NCBI GenBank assembly: GCA_958435945.1
Contig: CAUBIC010000002.1
Span: 112,535 to 176,534 of the forward strand
Direction of reading: 5' to 3'
Origin: an uncultured Collinsella sp.
GTDB lineage: Bacteria; Actinomycetota; Coriobacteriia; Coriobacteriales; Coriobacteriaceae
Length of the DNA stretch: 64,000 nucleotides
The translations under genes and the position numbers were made by a program. The notes under the pieces were generated by a model that did no database searches, was not told where the DNA came from, and saw only the letters and a list, made by a program, of their open reading frames with translations. Shown piece after piece: positions 1-6,863 of the stretch. Each line of letters opens with the position of its first letter. Position 1 is the first letter of the stretch.

Positions 1-276
1 GGTGGTACGCGTGCCCACAAGGTTCATGTTGTCCTTGATGGCCAGCGGCACGCCCGCGAGCGGAGGCAGCGGCTTGCCTGCGGCACGGTCGGCATCCACG
101 CGCGCAGCGGCCTCGAGCGCAAGCTCGGGCGCCACCTGCAGGAATGCCTGGACCCCGCCCTCGCGCGCCTCGATGGCGGCAAGAGAGGCCTGGGCCACCT
201 CGGTAGCGGTAAAGTCGCCGGCGGCAACGCCCGCGGCAATCTGGGCGGCGGTAAGGGAATCGAAGCTTAGCGCCAT
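1..276 (-). CDS. gatA: Asp-tRNA(Asn)/Glu-tRNA(Gln) amidotransferase subunit A, 5' end only
   Basis: This is the N-terminal 92 residues of GatA, the amidase subunit that releases ammonia from glutamine so that GatCAB can convert mischarged Glu-tRNA(Gln) or Asp-tRNA(Asn). The segment ends with the amidase-signature beginning GVPLAIKDNMNLVGTRTT, in which Lys81 matches the catalytic lysine of the family. The gene continues beyond the left edge. Its ATG overlaps the gatC stop by one base (TAATG), which shows translational coupling. The cytoplasmic complex needs GatB, which is not in the window. Identification is firm from the motif and the gatC neighbour. Confidence 0.93.
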   Translation of the reverse strand, partial: MALSFDSLTAAQIAAGVAAGDFTATEVAQASLAAIEAREGGVQAFLQVAPELALEAAARVDADRAAGKPLPPLAGVPLAIKDNMNLVGTRTT

Positions 277-587
277 TACTCGCTCTCCCCCTCTCCCAAA
301 ATGGACGGCACGCGGAAGTAGCGGTCGCGCGCGCTGCCGGCGTTTTCGAGCGCAACGTCGAGCGGCAGATCGCGCTCGGGCTCGCGCAGGTCGTCACCCA
401 TCACGTTGGACAGGCTTCCGATGGGATGGAACGTGGGCTCCACGTCGGGCAAGTCATATTGCAAGACGGGCTCGAGCATCTGGACGGCGTCGTTCATGTA
501 GGACGTCATCTGGGTGAGCTCGTCATCGGTCAGTGCGATCTTTGCGTACTCGGCGATGCCGCGCACGTCTTTCTCGCTGAGTGCCAT
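276..587 (-). CDS. gatC: Asp-tRNA(Asn)/Glu-tRNA(Gln) amidotransferase subunit C
   Basis: GatC (103 residues) is the small subunit that wraps around GatA and stabilises the GatCAB complex. The protein starts MALSEKDVRGIAEYAKIALT and has the typical acidic helical N-terminus, a central hydrophobic MLEPVLQYDLPDVEPT stretch and the C-terminal sequence SARDRYFRVPSIL, all usual for GatC. An ATG 18 bases further upstream is in frame, but the ATG at 587 has a GGGAG ribosome site at the right distance and begins at the conserved residues. It is coupled to gatA by a one-base overlap. Confidence 0.93.
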   Translation of the reverse strand: MALSEKDVRGIAEYAKIALTDDELTQMTSYMNDAVQMLEPVLQYDLPDVEPTFHPIGSLSNVMGDDLREPERDLPLDVALENAGSARDRYFRVPSILGEGESE

Positions 588-720
588 AGGCGCTCCCTTC
601 CGCATAACAGATAAACCGCTCTAGTATACAAGGCAACGCCGCTTGGAGCAGGTGCTTTACCCAAATGCAGCGAAAACGTAACGAGGGCGGCGGTTGGCAG
701 GCGGCGGGCTGGCGGTTCCG

Positions 721-792
721 CAGCGAAACCGCGCCGTCCATAGCGAAAACCGTCCCGCCCGCAACGAAAACCGTCTCGCCCGCAGCGAAAAG
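721..792. repeat. Short tandem repeat, about 21 bp x 3
   Basis: Three imperfect copies of a unit with core GCGAAAACCGTC-CGCCCG lie in tandem at 721-740, 741-761 and 762-782, followed by a partial fourth copy that runs into a palindromic repeat. No coding function is apparent. The 324-base gap between gatC and the first sortase holds this array plus one copy each of palindrome families B and A. Confidence 0.6.
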
Positions 793-849
793 CATCACAA
801 GATTCGACACTTTTCGTCCAAATCGCGATTTTCATCGAATGTTGTGATG
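793..849. repeat. Palindromic repeat family B, copy 1
   Basis: The arms CATCACAAGATTCGA and TCGAATGTTGTGATG are complementary except at one position and enclose a loop of about 27 bases. The right half, including AATCGCGATTTTCATCGAA, is shared nearly identically with copy 2 at 13473-13537. Confidence 0.8.
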
Positions 850-863
850 GTTTGGAAGTCCCG

Positions 864-898
864 ACCACCACAAAGGTGCCTGTCCCCTTTGTGGCGGT
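864..898. repeat. Palindromic repeat family A, copy 1
   Basis: ACCACCACAAAGG, loop TGCCTGTCC, then CCTTTGTGGCGGT forms a hairpin just after the stop of the sortase gene. The same unit recurs at 12446, 13408, 14998 and 24806. The core with GGGGACAGG on the minus strand resembles REP units mobilised by REP-associated tyrosine transposases; that link is inference. Confidence 0.8.
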
Positions 899-911
899 TC
901 TGAACGATGTC

Positions 912-1850
912 TTATGCCGAGGCCTTGGCCTTGCGGCGCTTGCGGACCGCGTGGATCACGATGTCCAGCAGCAACAGCACAATGGCCACGACCACGATGA
1001 GCACGGCAAACTCGCGCTTGCCCCAGTGGCGACCGGCCAGCGATTTTTGCTTGTCGACGTCCTTCTTGCTGTACTTGGTGCGCACGCAATGCACCAGCAG
1101 GCGATGGTCGTTCACGCCGTAGGGCGTGCAGGTGACGAGCGTCACCTTGTCGGCGCCGGGCTCGATGGTTAGCGACTCCATCTCCTCGGGCAGCACCACC
1201 TCGGAGTCCACCATCCTGTAGGCGAGCGTCTTGTTCATGGTGTGCAGCAACACCAGGTCGCCGGGCTCCAGCGAGTGGATGTCGTCGAACATGCTCAGGT
1301 TGCGCATGCCCGAGTGCGCGGTGAGCACGCAATGAGTCGAGGTGCCGCCCACCGGCAGGCTCGTGCCCTCCAGGTGGCCGACGCCCGCCATAAGGACTTC
1401 TTCGCTCGTGCCGTGGTAGATGGGCATGCTCACGTCGATGGAGGGAATCTCGACCCAGCTCATCATGGGGTCGCGGTCAAAGATGAGCTGCTGAGCGTAG
1501 GGCTCGATCTGGTCGGCGGGAAGCTCGGTGGCCTCGCCCGCCAGCTGCTCGTTATAGGAGCGCGCCTGAAGCAGGATGCGCTCGCGCTCCTCGGCAGACA
1601 GCGCGTCCACGGTGCTGGACACCGTGCTGATCTGGTTGAACACGCCCGAGGCCTCGAGCCGGTCCAAGATCCACGGCCAGGTCATAAGGCCCACGCCAAT
1701 AAGAATGATGACGATGGTGATGAGACGGTCGGCCCAGCGCGGCAGTCGCTTGCGGCGGCGCTTGGGCTTTGGTTGAGGTTTGGGCTGAGGGCTTGAGCCA
1801 CCGTTGTCCGTGGCGTTATTGCTCTTCATATGTTTGGCGCCCTGCACCAT
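912..1850 (-). CDS. Class C sortase (pilin polymerase), first copy
   Basis: Membrane transpeptidase of 312 residues that joins pilin subunits through an LPXTG-type signal. There is a charged N-terminus, a membrane segment (LITIVIILIGVGLMTWPWIL), the sortase core with HCVLTAHSGM (catalytic His) and KVTLVTCTPYG (catalytic Cys), a downstream RLLVHCVR with the Arg, and a second C-terminal membrane helix followed by a basic tail. These two helices are usual in class C enzymes. The lid motif is less clear than in the second sortase (DPM rather than DPF). The ATG at 1850 has AGGAG nine bases upstream. It is separated from the pilus operon by about 3.7 kb, so its substrate is not evident; the nearby pilin remnant may be its lost partner. 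Confidence 0.88.
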   Translation of the reverse strand: MVQGAKHMKSNNATDNGGSSPQPKPQPKPKRRRKRLPRWADRLITIVIILIGVGLMTWPWILDRLEASGVFNQISTVSSTVDALSAEERERILLQARSYNEQLAGEATELPADQIEPYAQQLIFDRDPMMSWVEIPSIDVSMPIYHGTSEEVLMAGVGHLEGTSLPVGGTSTHCVLTAHSGMRNLSMFDDIHSLEPGDLVLLHTMNKTLAYRMVDSEVVLPEEMESLTIEPGADKVTLVTCTPYGVNDHRLLVHCVRTKYSKKDVDKQKSLAGRHWGKREFAVLIVVVAIVLLLLDIVIHAVRKRRKAKASA

Positions 1851-1961
1851 CGACGGTCACTCCTCTACAGCTCAGGTTGTCTAAACAAATAATAGCCGAT
1901 TAGCGAGCTCATGCGCCGGACAACGCCGCTAGACTGCACCGTCCGGGCCACGTAACTCCAC

Positions 1962-2735
1962 TCAACCAATCAAGCCATATGTTGCTTTCATCGTCTCGAG
2001 CAACTGCGCCATCGTTACGCCCGCAACCCCAATCTGTTTCAGATTGACGTCGCCCACCTCACAATCTTTAACAAACGCAAGCATATCGTCCTTCAGTTCT
2101 CCGCCTAGGTCGACACCTTCCGACTCGCCAAGCAATTGAGCAAGCCTCAGCGCATCGCGTTTATGCTTTTTTACCTTCCTCGAATCAACGTTCTCCCCCG
2201 CTTCCCTTCTAGCTTTTAGGTCGAGATACGCCTTCGCTTTGAACGGGACAATGTATTCCGTACCCAGGACCGAAACGCCGCCTACGGTCCGAATTCCCTG
2301 AAGGAACAAGCTGTAGTAAGCATCGTCCAACAAAATTGCCGAAAGACTGCTTATGTTTTCATCAACGTGAATTGGCGCCATATCAATCCCCTCACGACCC
2401 TTTATAAAGTCAGGGCACTTCGCGAAGAGTTCGATCATATGGGGGTAACCCGGCCTCTTAGGCTCTGTAAACCGATAAAAACATGAACCTTTGCCTTCGC
2501 CCCAGCCGCAGCGGTAACCGCCATCACGTACCAAAGTCCATATAGCTTCTGCCGTCTGAGGCAACCGGTCATCGGCGACAATTACCACATCAAAATCGTG
2601 AGTCGCCCTAAACGGAAGTCCCGCCTCCGCGAGCAAAATGTCGCATGCCGTGCCGCCGATAAGGGCATACGATCCTGCAGCTTCTTGCATATGCTGCTGA
2701 AATTCTTGGAGACCTTCTACAGCGCTTCTTGCCAT
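1962..2735 (-). CDS. AbiEii-like nucleotidyltransferase (putative toxin)
   Basis: Protein of 257 residues with the nucleotidyltransferase signature GGTACD followed by HDFDVVIVADD, as in the AbiEii / DUF1814 family, whose members transfer nucleotides and act as toxins in type IV abortive-infection systems. The rest of the chain (SLSAILLDDAYYSLFL, then a basic KVKKHKRDALRLAQLL segment) fits a minimal nucleotidyltransferase with a helical C-terminus. The ATG has a GGAAAGGAA ribosome site and lies inside the end of the upstream gene (19-base overlap), so the two are cotranslated. A toxin role is inferred from the fold and the gene pair. The substrate is not known. Confidence 0.75.
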   Translation of the reverse strand: MARSAVEGLQEFQQHMQEAAGSYALIGGTACDILLAEAGLPFRATHDFDVVIVADDRLPQTAEAIWTLVRDGGYRCGWGEGKGSCFYRFTEPKRPGYPHMIELFAKCPDFIKGREGIDMAPIHVDENISSLSAILLDDAYYSLFLQGIRTVGGVSVLGTEYIVPFKAKAYLDLKARREAGENVDSRKVKKHKRDALRLAQLLGESEGVDLGGELKDDMLAFVKDCEVGDVNLKQIGVAGVTMAQLLETMKATYGLIG

Positions 2736-3685
2736 GGATATTCCTTTCCAAACATGCGATCGACTTCGAGCTGAATTCGCTCATCGTCGATTGCCGCCAA
2801 AGATAGCGCAAGCGAAATGTCATCGACGCAAGAGGAGTCGGCAAACACGGGCGCATAGCGCCACACTTGGATCATCGCCGTTTCGTTATCCGGCAACTCC
2901 CCGTCTGCGACTTCGAGGTCGCTCAGTTGACGCAATGCACTTCTTAAGACGGCCTTTTGTTCCATGCCCGGTGCAGCGAGCATCGAACGCGCGGCGAGCG
3001 CCGTCTCCCCGGCGTCAACAAGATAGTCGATCTTCGGCGTTTTCCTTGCAAAAAAGACCTTCGAGACAGGCGAGGAGAGCTCTGACATGTGCTCACTGAG
3101 CAGAAGATCAACGGCAACAGGGAACACGACGACACGCCGCTCGCGACGCTCGCGCCTCGCGAGCCCCCTGTCGACAAGCTCGGTTATGGCCTCACTCGCA
3201 CGGCTTGCCGAGATCCCAAGCGCACGACAAAGGTCATAGGGAGGATATGGCTCCTGGGTTGCTCCCCAGATTGCGGCAGCCTGTGCGTTGGGTGACATCT
3301 TGGTCGCATGATTGCGAAACCAGGCACCGCCCCTCTCCGTGCAGGCCGTGCCCATAAATGGAAGAAAAGCCTGTCTACCCGGGCAGACAAAGGGAATCCC
3401 TTGTGCGACCAATGCTTTGCGCTGACGTGCATCGGCATCAGGAAACGAAACGACAACAGGAGTCTCCGCGCGCAAGGCTAGCCGACTATAGACTCTCTTA
3501 GCCTCGGGAAGCCCGACGCCAGTAGGCAAACTTGCAAGCAAAAACGAAAAACCGTTTGCGTCAACAGCGCGGACCTCAATCGCCCGCAGATGCAGCGGCA
3601 AGTGTGCGGATCCAGGCCAAGTTTTGGTCTTGGCGGAGAGACCTAGTGCTTCTTGTAAGTAGATTAGCGCTTCGTTCATTTCCAT
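2717..3685 (-). CDS. Winged-helix regulator partnered with AbiEii-like protein (putative antitoxin)
   Basis: Protein of 322 residues with a central winged-helix segment (PYDLCRALGISASRASEAITELVDRGL), flanked by a basic wing (RRERRERRVVV), an N-terminal domain with no obvious family, and a helical C-terminus. It occupies the antitoxin position in front of the nucleotidyltransferase and overlaps it by 19 bases. Classical AbiEi antitoxins carry the winged helix at the N-terminus, so this looks like a divergent arrangement. In-frame ATGs exist at 3766 and 3724. The start at 3685 is preferred because a palindrome that could be an operator lies immediately upstream, but no start has a strong ribosome site. 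Confidence 0.6.
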   Translation of the reverse strand: MEMNEALIYLQEALGLSAKTKTWPGSAHLPLHLRAIEVRAVDANGFSFLLASLPTGVGLPEAKRVYSRLALRAETPVVVSFPDADARQRKALVAQGIPFVCPGRQAFLPFMGTACTERGGAWFRNHATKMSPNAQAAAIWGATQEPYPPYDLCRALGISASRASEAITELVDRGLARRERRERRVVVFPVAVDLLLSEHMSELSSPVSKVFFARKTPKIDYLVDAGETALAARSMLAAPGMEQKAVLRSALRQLSDLEVADGELPDNETAMIQVWRYAPVFADSSCVDDISLALSLAAIDDERIQLEVDRMFGKEYPWQEAL

Positions 3686-3697
3686 CTTTTTCGTTTG

Positions 3698-3717
3698 ATT
3701 CCAGTTTATATTGGAAT
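3698..3717. promoter_or_regulatory. Candidate autoregulatory operator of the AbiE-like pair
   Basis: The inverted repeat ATTCCA-N8-TGGAAT lies 13 bases upstream of the chosen start of the winged-helix gene. AbiE antitoxins repress their own promoter through inverted repeats, so an operator role is plausible. If an earlier start were used, the site would be inside the gene. Confidence 0.4.
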
Positions 3718-3810
3718 TATACATAATTCTCGGAATTGACGAGATTCCTTTCGTGCCTAAGTCCATATTTGCGTTTTCAGAATATCCCGGATCGGCGGGG
3801 CGATTCGGGA

Positions 3811-3914
3811 TACAATATCAATAGAAAACGACGCACCCCGCGTAAATGTTTGGGAGCGCGGGCGGCCTAGTTTTCAGCTTTAGTTAAATGCCCGGGCTCC
3901 GAACCCCGGGCATT
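3811..3914 (+). ncRNA. Candidate antisense (type I antitoxin-like) RNA
   Basis: A TACAAT -10-like box (3811-3816) precedes about 95 bases that fold into a CCCGCG...CGCGGG stem and end in a strong hairpin (ATGCCCGGG / CCCGGGCAT) followed by TTCTTATTT. The RNA would converge on the end of the small membrane-peptide gene, as in type I toxin-antitoxin pairs whose transcripts overlap at their 3' ends. No clear -35 box is visible, so this is a structural prediction only. Confidence 0.35.
3887..3914. terminator. Bidirectional terminator
   Basis: AATGCCCGGG, loop CTCCGAAC, CCCGGGCATT, with T-rich sequence on both sides. It can end the small membrane-peptide transcript (minus) and the putative antisense RNA (plus). 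Confidence 0.7.
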
Positions 3915-3915
3915 C

Positions 3916-4068
3916 TTATTTGCGCTTGTTGCGGCGCAAATGCCTTCTACCGTCCGCACCGCGCGTGCGCCTACGGACCTTAAACCGAACCTCATACGAG
4001 TCAAGAAACGCGATGACGAACGTGCCCACCGCCGCAAGGGCGGCGAGCGCGTTAAGGAATTTCAGCAT
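3916..4068 (-). CDS. Small membrane peptide, candidate type I / holin-like toxin
   Basis: Fifty-residue peptide with one hydrophobic helix (MLKFLNALAALAAVGTFVIA) ending at an aromatic-acidic FLDSYEV, then a strongly basic tail (RRRTRG, RRHLRRNKRK). A GGAGGT ribosome site lies seven bases before the ATG, and a strong hairpin follows two bases after the stop. This layout is that of small holin-like toxins of Gram-positive type I systems. No relative was recognised with certainty. A simple membrane microprotein of other function remains possible. Confidence 0.55.
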   Translation of the reverse strand: MLKFLNALAALAAVGTFVIAFLDSYEVRFKVRRRTRGADGRRHLRRNKRK

Positions 4069-4374
4069 TTGGGGACCTCCGATCGAGTCGTCGGCCGCCC
4101 GCGCACGGGATGCGTCGCAAGGCCATTTTACTGCGAGCGTATGCACCCGCAGCTGGTAAACGCAATAATTGCAAACATCTGTTCGATATTCATACGCTTG
4201 ATCCATCGAGCAATGGAGCCTGGCTGCGTTGTCCCAAAAAAAACGGGGCAAACTCCAGTGCGGAGTTTGCCCCGAAAAGAGAATGGCAAAGCAAGAGCGT
4301 AGATGGACGAGAAAAGTGTCCGCAAGTCTCATGGCCATCACATCCCACCTGCCAAAGTGATGGGTGAGCGAGCG
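4069..4374. other. Intergenic stretch with a terminator
   Basis: About 300 bases between the small peptide and the pilin remnant. Apart from the hairpin at 4244-4274 and the leader of the small peptide, no gene, RNA or repeat can be supported here. Confidence 0.5.
4244..4274 (-). terminator. Terminator of the pilin remnant
   Basis: CGGGGCAAACTCC / GGAGTTTGCCCCG hairpin with a five-base loop. The run of eight A on the left is a U tract for leftward transcription. Confidence 0.8.
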
Positions 4375-4860
4375 TTACTCGTGCTCGGACTCCTCAGCCT
4401 GCTTACGGCTGCGGATGAGGTGTGCCACGCCGATGCACAGCACTGCGCTGCCAGCGATCCAAGTGAAGGTCACGCCGTTAAGACCGGTCAGCGGGAGGCC
4501 GGAGCCTTTCTTGTTCTTGACGGTAAGGGTAACGGTGCCGCCACCAGAAGAGGAATTGGTGACGAGACCAGAGCCATTCTTGGATGTGGTCACCGTCAAC
4601 GTATTCTCGCCCTCGTTCTGATTAAGACCCGTGGCAGTAATGGTGAACGTGAATTTGGGCACGGTGTTATAGCCGGGGAGCGTATGGGTCTCCTCGACCG
4701 TGTAGGCGCCAGCATCGAGGCCCTTGACGCTGATTTCGCCCTTATCATCAGTCGTAAAATCATAAGCAGTATTGCCCAAAGAACCGTTCTCTTAGACATA
4801 CTGGGTGCCGGCGCCCTCGTCGGTTCCCTTGGAAGAGGTGCCGGGCGGAGAGCGGAGTAT
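4375..4860 (-). pseudogene. LPXTG pilin, C-terminal remnant
   Basis: The open part (up to about 4780) encodes a CnaB/SpaA-like domain (GEISVKGLDAGAYTVEET, then KFTFTITATG) and a complete cell-wall sorting signal: LPLTG, a hydrophobic helix and the basic tail RSRKQAEESEHE. Immediately upstream the same frame still reads as pilin (GTDEGAGTQYV) but then meets a TAA stop at 4792-4794, and further upstream the frame is lost. No start codon, signal peptide or ribosome site exists for the fragment. It is read as a decayed minor pilin, once a substrate of one of the two class C sortases nearby. Confidence 0.75.
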
Positions 4861-5080
4861 GGCCACCGGACCCACCGAAACACATCTCCACCGTTCCTTC
4901 AACTGGGAAAATGCCGCCCCGGGGCCCGGGAGGGACCCCGGGGGCTTTCGGCTAACTGCGGAAACGGCCTATCCGCTCAATGTGTTCAGCTGAGATTGGA
5001 AATCAACCGGAGAAATCGACCCTCCTAAAAGGAGGCCGTATATAAAGACTGCATATCCCTTTTGCCTCCATATACACAAA

Positions 5081-5099
5081 AAGCGCCCCTCGGGCGCTT
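5081..5099. terminator. Hairpin terminator
   Basis: AAGCGCCC, loop of three, GGGCGCTT, preceded by five A. Between the GH4 remnant and the pilin remnant; best suited to leftward transcription. Confidence 0.6.
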
Positions 5100-5104
5100 C
5101 TGAG

Positions 5105-5138
5105 AGGCTCCCCCTGGGATGTACCCCAGGGGGAGCCT
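5105..5138. terminator. Long perfect hairpin
   Basis: AGGCTCCCCCTGGG / CCCAGGGGGAGCCT with a six-base loop. It follows the GH4 remnant stop by about 70 bases; probably the original terminator of that gene. Confidence 0.55.
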
Positions 5139-5210
5139 ATGAACCTCAAAGGCCGCTGCGAACCGTTCGCAGTCGGGCCGTCGTCGAAGGTCTCGTTACT
5201 TAAGCACAGG

Positions 5211-5510
5211 TCAGAAATCCTTGTTGGCCTCGATCATGTCGTCGAGAATCTCCTTGGCCACCGTCATGGACGGGACCGTCTTGTTGAGCGTGAACGCCTT
5301 GAGCGCCTTCTCATACGAACCCTCGATGCACGCCTCGACCACGAGCTTCTCGGAGTTGAGTTGCTGCATCATGAGGCCCTGCTGGAACAGCGGGATGTTG
5401 TCGCGCGAGATGACCTCGGGGCCGTTCTTGCCGATGTAGGCAGGAAGCTCGACCATCGCGTCGTACGGCATGTTCGGGATCGCGCCGCGGTTCTGGCAAA
5501 TGACCAGGAA
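5211..5510 (-). pseudogene. GH4 6-phospho-glycosidase, C-terminal remnant
   Basis: About 100 residues match the end of the GH4 family (GlvA/CelF-like NAD- and metal-dependent phosphoglycosidases): QNRGAIPNMPYDAMVELPAY, IPLFQQGLMMQQLNSEKLVV, EGSYEKALKAFTLNKTV. Intact proteins of the family are about 440 residues, so more than three quarters is missing. The frame stays open upstream but becomes low-complexity Pro/Ser sequence that is the antisense-frame reading of the sortase tail. The break therefore lies at the junction with the pilus operon, as if the operon's arrival or a deletion removed the 5' part. Confidence 0.8.
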
Positions 5511-5559
5511 GCGAGCGAAGGCGCTACACTTCGAGCGATATTGAGCACCGACGCGGGCG

Positions 5560-6699
5560 CTAGCGCAGGTGTCGCCCGCGATACTCGGGAGAATCAGCAT
5601 CGGAATCGGGGGAAGCCGAGGAGGCTGAAGCAGAGGAGGCGAAGGGGGCCGCAAACCTGGAGGCTCCCGCGGTCCACCCGTTTCCGCCATCGCCAGCAGC
5701 CGCGTCGGCGTCCAACGTCACCGCGGCGGCAACGGCGGCACGCTGCGCGGCGCGCCGCTTCTTGCGCACGTGCCCGGCCACAACGAGACCCACAACAATC
5801 GCCAGCAGCGCGCCCAAAACGCCCAGCGCCACCGCGGTGGTGTTGATGCCCTGCGCCTCCTCGGGCACGGGAACCTCATCCGGAATGCTTGCACGCACAC
5901 CCGATACCAGCAGGCGGTGCGAGTTCACGCCGTAGGGCGTGCAGGTCATGAGCGTCACGCGGTCCTCGCCGGCGGTCACGCGCAACTTGGAATCGTCGTC
6001 GGGCGTAATCACGTCTATGCGGTCGATCTTGTAACCCAGCTCCTCGCCCATCACCTCGATGTAAAACGAGTCGCCAACCTGCAGCTCGTCCAGACGCGTG
6101 AACAGGAGCGAGCCCGGCACGCCGCGGTGGCCGGTAAGCACGGCGTGCGTGTTCGCGCCACCCACGGGAAGCGACGTTCCATACAGGTGGCCGGCGCCCG
6201 CGGCGAGTACCTCGGTGGAGGTGCCGTGGTACACGGGCAGGTTCACGTCGATCTTAGGAATGCGCACCGAGCACATAAGGCCCGATCCCGCGTTAAGAAG
6301 CCCCTGGTAGGTGGTGTCTTGCGAGGCGATGGAATCCTCAGAGCCAGAGGCGGTGGAGGCGCCGGAGGTGCTACCGAACGGGTCCACAACCTCGCCGATG
6401 ACGTCCTGACCGCCGGCGGCCAGCTGCTCGTTGTAGGCGTGTGCGGCCGCGAGGGCCTCCTCCGCCTGCGGATAGGGCCAGCCATCCACGGTGTTTTGGG
6501 CTGCGGTAACTGCGGCCGTTTGCTCAGCCTGGGAAATAGCGCGCAGGACGAGGGGCGTGGCCACGATAACAAAGCCAGCGGCAAAGCACAGAAGGGAAAG
6601 CAGGCGCAGGACGAGGGGCGGTTTACGCCGGCTGGGGGAAGCCGGGTTCGAACCGCCGCTCGGCGTGCGCATCGTCGATACGGGCTTGATTGCCTCCAT
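5560..6699 (-). CDS. Class C sortase of the pilus operon
   Basis: A 379-residue pilin-polymerising sortase, third gene of the pilus operon. Visible parts are a cytoplasmic N-terminus rich in Ser/Pro, a membrane helix (LLSLLCFAAGFVIVATPLVL), the lid motif DPFG, the core HAVLTGHRGVPG with catalytic His, RVTLMTCTPYG with catalytic Cys and HRLLVSGVR with Arg, a second membrane helix (ALGVLGALLAIVVGLVVAG), then a long Ala/Ser-rich tail with little expected structure. The start at 6699 has GGAGGTGA five bases upstream. The 165-base gap to the pilin gene, same strand, and family logic make the backbone pilin and tip adhesin its substrates. Confidence 0.92.
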   Translation of the reverse strand: MEAIKPVSTMRTPSGGSNPASPSRRKPPLVLRLLSLLCFAAGFVIVATPLVLRAISQAEQTAAVTAAQNTVDGWPYPQAEEALAAAHAYNEQLAAGGQDVIGEVVDPFGSTSGASTASGSEDSIASQDTTYQGLLNAGSGLMCSVRIPKIDVNLPVYHGTSTEVLAAGAGHLYGTSLPVGGANTHAVLTGHRGVPGSLLFTRLDELQVGDSFYIEVMGEELGYKIDRIDVITPDDDSKLRVTAGEDRVTLMTCTPYGVNSHRLLVSGVRASIPDEVPVPEEAQGINTTAVALGVLGALLAIVVGLVVAGHVRKKRRAAQRAAVAAAVTLDADAAAGDGGNGWTAGASRFAAPFASSASASSASPDSDADSPEYRGRHLR

Positions 6700-6863
6700 G
6701 TGGTTCACCTCCGGGGGTGTGGGTGCGAGGGCGCGGTCAAAGCACCGACCCCGCCGCGGGTCCAAGCGCGACGGGGTGCGGCGAAAGGGAAGATGAGAAC
6801 GCGACGCGCAGGCGCTGATAGGAGACGACGATCGCCCGCTCGCCGCGTCATCAAGCTAGGGAA

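Noticed and set aside
4780..4990. An alternative minus-strand frame of 95 codons (4596-4883) as a gene
   Set aside because: It is Arg/Pro-rich with no ribosome site and overlaps the remnant pilin frame, which has recognisable domains.
6636..6664. GGTTCGAACC, as in the T arm of tRNA genes
   Set aside because: No acceptor, D or anticodon arms can be paired around it, and it lies inside the N-terminal coding region of the pilus sortase.
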